Assembly (NCBI GenBank): GCA_022650895.1 | Contig: JALCQC010000010.1 | Location: 1 to 64,000, forward strand | Source: Bifidobacteriaceae bacterium | GTDB lineage: Bacteria; Actinomycetota; Actinomycetes; Actinomycetales; Bifidobacteriaceae | Direction: 5' to 3' | DNA length: 64,000 bases | Shown here: in pieces, positions 48,964 through 56,320 of the stretch | How positions within the stretch are numbered: position 1 is the stretch's first letter | Layout: the number at the start of each line of letters is the position of its first letter | Notes under the pieces: model-generated | What the model saw: the letters and a program-made list of their open reading frames with translations, nothing else | What the model was told of the DNA's origin: nothing | The model's database searches: none | Program-made: the position numbers and the translations under genes

Positions 48964-49796
48964 TGTGCGAGATCCATTTCTGTGAGAAGTGATTGATAAC
49001 GGTTGAGAAGGTCGTCGTACTCGTGCAGTCCCAGTTCGGAGTGCACCTTTTCCACGTTCCAGGGCTTTACCGTCACGGTGTGGACGGTCGGCCAGAAGCG
49101 GAAGCTCGTGGTGAAGTGTTGGAAAACAGTGTCTGGCTGCAGCCTGTGCTGTTCGTTGAACCTCTCCGGCACGATTTTCTTGGCGGACGCCAGCTTGTTG
49201 AGGGCCGATTGATCGGGCATGAAGAGTTTTTTGCTGCTGCACAGGTCCCTGCACTTGCGAAACAGCTCGGTCCGCTTGATCTCCGCCATGTTCAACAGCA
49301 GGAGTCCGGAGTTGAGGTAGTCGAGTCCCCACTTCAGATAGTTCTCTTTGAAGAACCACTTGCCGTAGTAGTCCAGTACGCCGGCGATCTCCATGCCCTC
49401 CATGTCCTGGTGGTAGAAGGCGGTGCAATCCTGTCTGCAGACCACGTCCGTGTCCATGTACAGCAGACGATCCGGCAGGTCCACAAGGTCGGCGTAAAGC
49501 CTCAGCATGCAGTACGGCGTGAAGAAGGTGTCTATGTTCGCTGTGGGAGGGTGGGCAAGGAATTCGCTGGTGACGTCGATTCGCTTCACTGAACTCTCCG
49601 GATTGCTCTTCTTCACGAGAGAATCGAGGAAGTCCACCTGCGATTGTGGTACTGGCGAGAAGGCCTTTTCCTTGGTAGAGATCGTTGCGGTGAGAACATA
49701 CACATGCAGTGGCTCGCGCACGTTGTCCGTGAGAGAGAGGATGGAGATGAGCAGGCCGTCCTTCATGGCGGAGTCACCGCTGTAGAGAATGTTCAT
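48960..49796 (-). CDS. glycosyltransferase family 8
   Basis: MNILYSGDSAMKDGLLISILSLTDN, RLLYMDTDVVCRQDCTAFY, YLNSGLLLLNMAEIKR. Confidence 0.9.
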   Translation of the reverse strand: MNILYSGDSAMKDGLLISILSLTDNVREPLHVYVLTATISTKEKAFSPVPQSQVDFLDSLVKKSNPESSVKRIDVTSEFLAHPPTANIDTFFTPYCMLRLYADLVDLPDRLLYMDTDVVCRQDCTAFYHQDMEGMEIAGVLDYYGKWFFKENYLKWGLDYLNSGLLLLNMAEIKRTELFRKCRDLCSSKKLFMPDQSALNKLASAKKIVPERFNEQHRLQPDTVFQHFTTSFRFWPTVHTVTVKPWNVEKVHSELGLHEYDDLLNRYQSLLTEMDLAQ

Positions 49797-50560
49797 GAAT
49801 CCTTCTTCCTATACTGCTGGTATTCATAGGTGGAAGCCGAGCTTCTTCTCTGCATAACCGCAAAAATCTGATCTCTGAGGGCGCGCCGCTGCCGTTCCTC
49901 GTCAAGGGAGGGATCTGGGTAAAAGGGGCCGTCAATGAACACGGTGACGCGTGGGCGCTTGCCGAACCGGCGCTGCTGGTAGGTGACGGTGGAAGCGAAG
50001 GCCGGCACCCCGTAGCGAGGTGGGTACTTGAAGGAGCGATCCGGGAACGGCCTGATCTTGGTGTAGTACGGCCAGACGTGCGCCTCGGGGTAGATGGCGA
50101 TGGCGGCATGCTGTTCCACCAGCTGTGCCATGGCCTGCTTGAAGGCCACGCTCTGCCCCTTGGTGTGAGGGACGGCAAGCATGTCGCAGTGGCGCAGAAT
50201 AAGGCCGATCACCGGAATTCCGAAATTGGCGGGACTCATGATGGCGGAAACCTTGTGCGGGTAATTCAGCAACACCGTGAGCGCTATGTCTCCCTGGGGA
50301 AGGGTGTGGTTTCCATAGATGAAGGAGGCCTCGGAGGCGTGCTTTTTCAGCGAGGCGGCATCCACGATGCGAAGGTGGAGAACGGCATGGGCGTATACCC
50401 ACGAAACGACGAAGAAGATGAAGTAGAAAATATTGAAGAAGAGAGAGTGAAGAACGCCGTGACGCACCCAGATGTGGTGCGGTGGCAGGTGGTAGCTCTG
50501 GTTATGAGAGGTGACGAAATCGTCATTCACGGACTCATAAATATGCGCGCGTTGTCCCAT
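49793..50560 (-). CDS. lysophospholipid acyltransferase-like (PlsC family) protein
   Basis: FIYGNHTLPQGDIALTVLL, IAIYPEAHVWPYYTKIRPFPDRSFKYPPRYGVPAFAS. N-terminal TM. Overlaps the next gene by ATGA. Confidence 0.82.
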   Translation of the reverse strand: MGQRAHIYESVNDDFVTSHNQSYHLPPHHIWVRHGVLHSLFFNIFYFIFFVVSWVYAHAVLHLRIVDAASLKKHASEASFIYGNHTLPQGDIALTVLLNYPHKVSAIMSPANFGIPVIGLILRHCDMLAVPHTKGQSVAFKQAMAQLVEQHAAIAIYPEAHVWPYYTKIRPFPDRSFKYPPRYGVPAFASTVTYQQRRFGKRPRVTVFIDGPFYPDPSLDEERQRRALRDQIFAVMQRRSSASTYEYQQYRKKDS

Positions 50561-50616
50561 TCTCTCCTCTCGTCACAGTATCCCGGCTGAGATGCCCTGA
50601 GAATTGTAATCCAACG

Positions 50617-50634
50617 ACTTACGATACCGTAAGT
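50617..50634. promoter_or_regulatory. 18-bp near-perfect palindrome, candidate operator of the LPLAT-GT8 operon
   Basis: ACTTACGATACCGTAAGT, 16 of 18 positions symmetric. Upstream of minus-strand start 50560, followed on the minus strand by a TACAAT -10-like hexamer. Confidence 0.5.
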
Positions 50635-50720
50635 TCGCGATGATTTTGCTCGTCCATAAGGATTAATCGGACAGCGTGCGTCCGTGTGTCCATCTGTTGG
50701 AGTGCTAGTGACGAATACAA

Positions 50721-50756
50721 CGATGGGGCCGGTCCCTTGTAGGACCGGCCCCATCG
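50721..50756 (-). terminator. long perfect hairpin (15-bp stem) downstream of the 50781-51047 gene
   Basis: CGATGGGGCCGGTCC-CTTGTA-GGACCGGCCCCATCG. The U-tract is weak. Confidence 0.55.
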
Positions 50757-50780
50757 CACAACAGAGGTTAGTGAAGAGAA

Positions 50781-51047
50781 TTACTTCTCGGCTGGCTTGT
50801 CGGCATCGGCTTCTGCGGCGTCGGATTCATCCGTCTTCTCGTCTCCTTCGACCTCATCGACGGCGTCGTCGGTGGAGTCATCGTCGAATCCGAGATCAAC
50901 AGGCGAAGAGCTGTTCTCCCATGGCTCTTCCCATGGGTCATACTCAGGATTTTGCTGCTTGTAAACGTAATATCCGACTGCGCCCGCGAGCAATGCGCCG
51001 AACAACAGGGCGAAAAACTTCCAACCGTTTCCGGATTTGTTTTCCAT
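50781..51047 (-). CDS. small single-pass membrane protein with an acidic tail
   Basis: MENKSGNGWKFFALLFGALLAGAVGYYVYKQQNPEYDPWEEPW followed by an Asp/Glu-rich tail. RBS aaggagccacc. Confidence 0.75.
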   Translation of the reverse strand: MENKSGNGWKFFALLFGALLAGAVGYYVYKQQNPEYDPWEEPWENSSSPVDLGFDDDSTDDAVDEVEGDEKTDESDAAEADADKPAEK

Positions 51048-51166
51048 GGTGGCTCCTTAGTTTGTGCGACTCGTAGTGTTACAGCGTCGTCTTTATACCA
51101 ATACTATTGCCTCAACTCACAGTTTGCATACAGCTGGCTGAAAATGTGTGGAATACAGTTGTCACT

Positions 51167-51958
51167 ATGTCACAGCGATTCTTCCAGCGACCCGGTACCG
51201 GCCGGCGTAACCCCTTCAGTTCGTTGACGAACCCACGTCGCATTAAATACGAGTGGCGTAATGGTGGCCCGGTGATAACAACCGCAATACTTCTGCTGTG
51301 TGTGGCGGTGTGGATGGTGGAGATCGTTTCGCGGTATCTGTTCCCGAATTTCTTCTCCGCCTTCGTCAGTGCGGGGGCCTTTGCCCCGGTGTTTTTCCCG
51401 CTGCGGCCATGGTCTGCATTGACCTCGATGTTTCTGCATTCCACATCAATTTTTCACATTCTGTTCAATATGCTGACGCTGTGGATGGTGGGTCCTGTCC
51501 TTGAGAAGATGTTGGGGCACCTTCCCTACTTGGTTTTGTACGTGCTTTCGGGCCTTGGCGGCAGCATGGGTCTAATGTTGTGGACGCGGCTGGCTCCCGT
51601 TTCCATGAGCACGCTCTCCATCTCGGCATACGGCGCTTCGGGAGCTATCTTCGGCTTGTTCGCGGCGCTGCTGCTGGTATATAGGCGGATCGGCCTCGAT
51701 ATTCGGTCCATGCTCCTCATGCTCGCCATCAACTTCGCGATGCCGGTCATCTATTCCAACATCGCATGGCAGGCTCACGTCGGCGGATTTGTTGTGGGGG
51801 GACTTCTGACCATGTTGCTGATGTGGAGGGTTCCCGGACTGCGCAAGATGGGGCTTCCGGCGCGAACAGGGCTTTTCGGCGGCATTCTCTTCGTCGTGGT
51901 GGTGGCGGTGATGGTGTGGTGCTCGTACGGCATCAGTGCCTACGTCAATTTTGGATGA
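51167..51958 (+). CDS. rhomboid-family intramembrane serine protease
   Basis: Catalytic ISAYGASGAIFGLFAALLL (GxSG) and WQAHVGGFVVGGLL (His). SMFLHSTSIFHILFNMLTLW. Confidence 0.93.
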   Translation: MSQRFFQRPGTGRRNPFSSLTNPRRIKYEWRNGGPVITTAILLLCVAVWMVEIVSRYLFPNFFSAFVSAGAFAPVFFPLRPWSALTSMFLHSTSIFHILFNMLTLWMVGPVLEKMLGHLPYLVLYVLSGLGGSMGLMLWTRLAPVSMSTLSISAYGASGAIFGLFAALLLVYRRIGLDIRSMLLMLAINFAMPVIYSNIAWQAHVGGFVVGGLLTMLLMWRVPGLRKMGLPARTGLFGGILFVVVVAVMVWCSYGISAYVNFG

Positions 51959-52001
51959 TGCCCGTTCACGGTTTCGTCTTCTTGATTTTGTTTTTCGGCC
52001 T

Positions 52002-52032
52002 TCGACCCCTACATATAGGGGTCGATTTTTTT
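52002..52032 (+). terminator. Rho-independent terminator of rhomboid
   Basis: TCGACCCCTA-CATA-TAGGGGTCGA followed by a T-run. Confidence 0.9.
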
Positions 52033-52317
52033 ATGCACACAAGAGTGAATAACTGTGGAAAAGTGGGTAAAAGTTTTTCCACCATTGTGGATAACTTGAG
52101 TGTGGAAAACCTGTTTCACAGTGATGTAAGTATCCACAGTGTTCATAGAACCTTGTTATTTCAACGGTTTGAGGATTCGTTGGAATTGGTGGAATCACAT
52201 GTGTGTAATTTATCCACCATGGTGGAAAAGGTTGTGGATAACTCGGGATAACCGGTGTAAAACTTAGAAATTCCGTGGTTTGGGGTGATTGCGGAAAGTT
52301 ATCCACACTCTGGTTTC
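52031..52317. promoter_or_regulatory. cluster of DnaA-box-like 9-mers
   Basis: Perfect TTATCCACA at 52086(-), 52233(-), 52309(+). TTWTNCACA matches at 52031(+), 52054(-), 52101(-). 8/9 matches at 52130(+), 52210(+), 52221(-). Confidence 0.75.
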
Positions 52318-52441
52318 CTCATGGCCGCTTTGTGTCCGGAGAAAGTGAACTGTTTTTCATGGTGAAGGACGAGATCAAGTCAACAGGGTGGAACGGATGA
52401 AGGGATCAGAGGTTTCGTGCTTCCCATCGTGCCGCGACATG

Positions 52442-52482
52442 AAAAATCCCCGGCGCCACGCACGAAGGAGCGTGACCGGGGA
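52442..52482 (-). terminator. terminator downstream of crgA
   Basis: CCCCGGcgcCACGC-ACGAAGGA-GCGTGaCCGGGG, followed on the minus strand by ATTTTTC. Confidence 0.7.
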
Positions 52483-52617
52483 CAGTGAGGTCTCTGTGAC
52501 ATCTGAAATCGCTGAGATCTCTAAATCGCTGCGACCTCAAAGATTGCTACATGCTACAGAAGATTGTTGAAAAATCGCTGCTGCGAAAGGGCAACGTGAA
52601 AAAGCGTTGCGAAACTA

Positions 52618-53109
52618 CTAGTTCCACCACATCGTCATGAGGAAACCAACCATCATGATGGCGAAGCCGATGAGCAGGTTCCAGTTGTGGATGTTCGGAA
52701 TGGGCCAGTTACTGTCGGTCACATAGGTGACGACGACCCACGCCAAGCCGATGACCAGCAGAAGCACGAACACGGGGACGAACCAGCGGGGGTTCGTCTT
52801 CGCGCCCTTGATGGACTCCTCCACGCGCTTGGAGCTTTCCTGCTCACGGGCGAGCAGACGCTGCACGTTCTTCGGAAGATCACGTGAATCCGCGCTCTTA
52901 TTGAGAACATTCTGCACTTCTTCGAGGGAGAGCTCTTCGGGATCGCGGCCCTCGTCGGCGGCATCGGTAGTGTCAGAAGCCGCAGAAGTGGCCTGATCGG
53001 AAGTGGCTTCCACAGTGGACGAAGCGCTTGCTTCGCTTGCAACTGCAGTGTTCTCAAGCTCGTCGTTGGCGGTCTTTTCGACTGCGTTGGCGTCGTCGTT
53101 GTGAGCCAT
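52618..53109 (-). CDS. crgA: cell division protein CrgA with a long N-terminal extension
   Basis: C-terminal NPRWFVPVFVLLLVIGLAWVVVTYVTDSNWPIPNIHNWNLLIGFAIMMVGFLMTMWWN is CrgA-like. About 100 aa of acidic/Ala/Ser-rich N-terminus. Confidence 0.9.
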   Translation of the reverse strand: MAHNDDANAVEKTANDELENTAVASEASASSTVEATSDQATSAASDTTDAADEGRDPEELSLEEVQNVLNKSADSRDLPKNVQRLLAREQESSKRVEESIKGAKTNPRWFVPVFVLLLVIGLAWVVVTYVTDSNWPIPNIHNWNLLIGFAIMMVGFLMTMWWN

Positions 53110-53203
53110 GGGCTTAGTCTCCTTCGATAAACTACATAGACATAGTACCGGCTACTGTTGGACGAGGGGAAAAACGACACGTCAGTGGGTCTCAGGAGGT
53201 GTA

Positions 53204-54028
53204 ATGAGTCGGCATGGCAAACGTCGTAGTGCTCAGCAGAAGCTGACGACAAGCCTCATCGTGCTGTTGATCTGCGCGGTGGCGGGCTACCTCTTCGAAG
53301 TGAATGTGCGCACGAACGGTTCATCGGTGACAAGTTCGGACACTGGTGACCTCTTGGAGGAGCGCACGAAGCAGGTCAATCAGCTGCAGAAAGACATCAC
53401 CGACCTCAGCTCGCAGATCGACACCCTCAAAAAAACCTTGGGCGATGATGCCACCACGGGAAGTGGCTCAAGCGAAAGCGACGCGGGATCCTCCTCCGAT
53501 GCGACCACGGGTTCCGGCGACTCAGGCTCCGACTCCACTAGTTCTACGAACAGTTCCGATTCCGCAACCGTTCTCCCCGCATACTCCGGCCAGGGGATGA
53601 CGGTCACCCTCTCCGATTCTCCGCTATGGCAGGACGCCGAAACCTCCGGTAACCTCGCCGATAGTAATGTCAACGATTATGTGGTTCATCAGCAGGATCT
53701 CGAGGCCGTCATCAATGCGTTCTGGGCAGGTGGCGCCGAAGCCATGATGATCCAGGACCAGCGGGTGCTCCCCACCACCGCCGTGCGATGCGTGGGCAAT
53801 GTGCTGCTGCTGCAGGGCAAACAGTATGCACCTCCGTACACGGTCTCGGCGATTGGGCCGGTGGAGAAGATGCAGAAGGCGCTCGATACGTCCACCGCCG
53901 TCATCATCTATAAGCAATATGTGGAGTCCGATGGTCTGGGCTGGGAACAGAAGGTGTTGAAGAACCTCAAGTTCCCGGAGAGCACGGCTGTGCTCCAGAC
54001 CCTCAAATACGCTTCTGAAGCAGACTAG
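53204..54028 (+). CDS. DUF881 family protein
   Basis: GMTVTLSDSPLWQ...YVVHQQDLEAVINAFWAGGAEAMMIQDQRVLPTTAVRCVGNVLLLQGKQYAPPYTVSAIGP. Confidence 0.9.
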   Translation: MSRHGKRRSAQQKLTTSLIVLLICAVAGYLFEVNVRTNGSSVTSSDTGDLLEERTKQVNQLQKDITDLSSQIDTLKKTLGDDATTGSGSSESDAGSSSDATTGSGDSGSDSTSSTNSSDSATVLPAYSGQGMTVTLSDSPLWQDAETSGNLADSNVNDYVVHQQDLEAVINAFWAGGAEAMMIQDQRVLPTTAVRCVGNVLLLQGKQYAPPYTVSAIGPVEKMQKALDTSTAVIIYKQYVESDGLGWEQKVLKNLKFPESTAVLQTLKYASEAD

Positions 54029-54051
54029 GCATAGGCAGGGAGGCAAAACCG

Positions 54052-55302
54052 ATGACGGCTTCTGGTGGAGGTTCAGGCAGGCACGCGGTCGGCCATGCCG
54101 GTGTGCAATACAGCGATCAGTACGGTGATCAGTCGGATACGCAGTCGGGTATGCAACCCGTGCCGTCGGTCGCGCCTGCGTATGACGCCCAACAGACTCC
54201 GCAACAGCCCTCACAGCAACCCCCGCGCAGAAAGCGGAGAGTCCTGGGAAGCGTCGTGGGAATCATCGGCGAGATCTTCCTCACCCTTGCCGTGGTGTGT
54301 GCCCTTTACATCGTGTGGCAGCTGTGGTGGACGGGTGTGGTGTCGGAGCAGACGCAGGAGAAGCAGAGCTCCGAGGTCTCCTGGACGGCACCGTCCCAGT
54401 CCGACGGCAGCTATCAGATCGCCAAGGCGCAGAAGGGTGATCCACCCATCATCGACAAGCCTTCAGCAGGTGATGTTGTCGGCCAAATCTACATCCCGCG
54501 CTTCGGTGCGCAATGGAAGCGCCTCATCGTGGAGGGAACCACCGCCGACCAGCTCGCGCGGCACGGACTAGGGCATTACCCCACCACCCAGCTACCCGGC
54601 GAAGTCGGCAATTTCGCTGTTGCAGGGCACCGCTCCGGCTATGGCGAACCGCTCGGCAACGTGCCGGATCTCAAAGAGGGCGACCCCATCGTGATCCGCA
54701 CCGGCGACTATTGGTACGTGTACCACTACACCAGCCATGAGATCGTACTGCCGTCGCAGACGGCGGTGGTGGCACCCGTCCCGAACCGGCCGGACAAAGA
54801 GCCAACCGAACGCTTCATCACCCTCACCACGTGCGAACCACGCTATACATCCGCCACGCACCGCTGGATTTCTTACGGCACCTTCGACTACTGGGCCAAG
54901 GTCTCGGACGGCATTCCGAAGGAACTGGCCAGTACCGACGCGACCGGCGCGGTTCAGTTCGTGCAGAACGATACGCAGTCGTGGACGAGTCAGATTCCCC
55001 GTCTCACCACACTGCTGCTGTGGCTGGTCATCTCCTACGCGATTCTGTACATCGCCGGCGCCATCGTGTGGCGTTACCCGGCAGCGAGAGCACGCAAGGC
55101 CTCGGCTACTTACGAAAGCCAGACGGCGAGCATCTACGGCTGGATCTACCGTCACCAACCTGCCATCGCGCCGATTCGATGGCTCCTCATGGTGATTCTT
55201 CTTCTCATCGTCACCGTGGTGCTCTTCGAATGGGTTTTCCCATGGGCGGCATCCACCATTCCCTTCCTGCGGGTGGCGTCGAATTATTCGAGTGTAGTCT
55301 GA
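54052..55302 (+). CDS. class E-like sortase
   Basis: GQIYIPRFGAQWKRLIVEGTTADQLARHGLGHYP, FAVAGHRSGYGEP, ITLTTCEPRYTSATHRWI. N- and C-terminal TM. Confidence 0.92.
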   Translation: MTASGGGSGRHAVGHAGVQYSDQYGDQSDTQSGMQPVPSVAPAYDAQQTPQQPSQQPPRRKRRVLGSVVGIIGEIFLTLAVVCALYIVWQLWWTGVVSEQTQEKQSSEVSWTAPSQSDGSYQIAKAQKGDPPIIDKPSAGDVVGQIYIPRFGAQWKRLIVEGTTADQLARHGLGHYPTTQLPGEVGNFAVAGHRSGYGEPLGNVPDLKEGDPIVIRTGDYWYVYHYTSHEIVLPSQTAVVAPVPNRPDKEPTERFITLTTCEPRYTSATHRWISYGTFDYWAKVSDGIPKELASTDATGAVQFVQNDTQSWTSQIPRLTTLLLWLVISYAILYIAGAIVWRYPAARARKASATYESQTASIYGWIYRHQPAIAPIRWLLMVILLLIVTVVLFEWVFPWAASTIPFLRVASNYSSVV

Positions 55303-55538
55303 AGGCGAGCGCCTCATGAGGCGTTAGCGGATAGGTCAGTTCAGTGAATGAGTAAGGACTGCGATATGGGTATGGGTACGGCGAGAGTCACGCAGGCGGC
55401 GAGCATGCCGCGTGGCCGTCGATGGCGGGTGTGAACGCCATCGCAACCCGTGCGAAAATCCCTATGAAAATCCATATGAAAACGAAAAGTCCGAAAATCT
55501 AAAGTCTGACAGGGACATCCCTACGTGAGGAATGAACT

Positions 55539-56201
55539 ATGAGTGATTCTGCTCGCATTCTCGTTATCGATAATTACGATTCGTTTGTCTACACCATCGT
55601 CGGCTACCTGAAGACCTTGGGTGCCACAGTGACGGTGTACCGCAACGATGCCGTCACCACCGAAAACATGAAGGAGCTGGTGGGTGCCGCGGACGGAGTG
55701 CTCATCTCCCCGGGACCCGGCACGCCGCGAGAGGCCGGCTGCTCAGAAGAGGTGATTCGCGAGTGCGCCCGTCAGTCCACTCCGATGTTGGGCGTGTGCC
55801 TAGGTCTGCAGGCGCTCGCGGAAGTCTACGGCGCCTCGGTGGACCATGCGCCCACCATCATGCACGGCAAGACCAGCTTGATCGACCATGTGGACGGTGG
55901 CCTTTTCGAGGGAGTTCCCAACCCCATGACGGCGACCCGGTACCACTCACTGGCGGTTGAACCATCTACTGTTCCCGATTCCTTGGAGGTCATTGCACAG
56001 ACGCGCGATCACATTATCCAAGGCTTGAAGCACCGTGAGCTGCCGCTGTATGCAGTGCAATTCCACCCCGAATCCGTGATGACGGTGGGTGGCTACCGGC
56101 TCTTTGCCAACTGGCTTGCGGTCTGTGGACAGACCAATGCCATTGAGCGCTCGCACGGATTGGTGCCGAATGTGTCGAAGCAGGCTGAGGCGAAACTGTA
56201 G
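55539..56201 (+). CDS. anthranilate/aminodeoxychorismate synthase glutamine amidotransferase subunit
   Basis: ILVIDNYDSFVYTIVGYL, LISPGPGTPREAG, MLGVCLGLQALAE, VQFHPESVMT. Confidence 0.93.
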   Translation: MSDSARILVIDNYDSFVYTIVGYLKTLGATVTVYRNDAVTTENMKELVGAADGVLISPGPGTPREAGCSEEVIRECARQSTPMLGVCLGLQALAEVYGASVDHAPTIMHGKTSLIDHVDGGLFEGVPNPMTATRYHSLAVEPSTVPDSLEVIAQTRDHIIQGLKHRELPLYAVQFHPESVMTVGGYRLFANWLAVCGQTNAIERSHGLVPNVSKQAEAKL

Positions 56202-56215
56202 GTGTAGATGCAGGT

Positions 56216-56264
56216 GAGGGGCTACAGGGAGTGAGTGAACCCTGCAGCCCCTCGTTTCTTTCTC
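56216..56264 (+). terminator. terminator of the pabA/trpG-like gene
   Basis: GAGGGGCTaCAGGG-...-CCCTGcAGCCCCTC followed by GTTTCTTTC. Confidence 0.65.
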
Positions 56265-56276
56265 TCGAAAGCAGAA

Positions 56277-56310
56277 GCTGGCCCGACGGTTAGTTCACCG
56301 TCGGGCCAGC
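56277..56310 (-). terminator. perfect 14-bp stem hairpin downstream of the DUF5107-TPR gene
   Basis: GCTGGCCCGACGGT-TAGTTC-ACCGTCGGGCCAGC. Confidence 0.6.
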
Positions 56311-56320
56311 CGGCCGCGAG

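Noticed and set aside
47998-49428. 476-aa ORF extending the GT8 upstream
   Set aside because: The first ~150 residues (MHRLLPPGHGGHGDRRRTG...) are out-of-frame readthrough of the neighbouring GT8. The GTG at 48963 gives a normal GT8 start with 4-nt overlap.
53398-53450. A7 homopolymer in the DUF881 gene as a phase-variation site
   Set aside because: A single A7 within an intact gene, without evidence of frame switching, is too weak.
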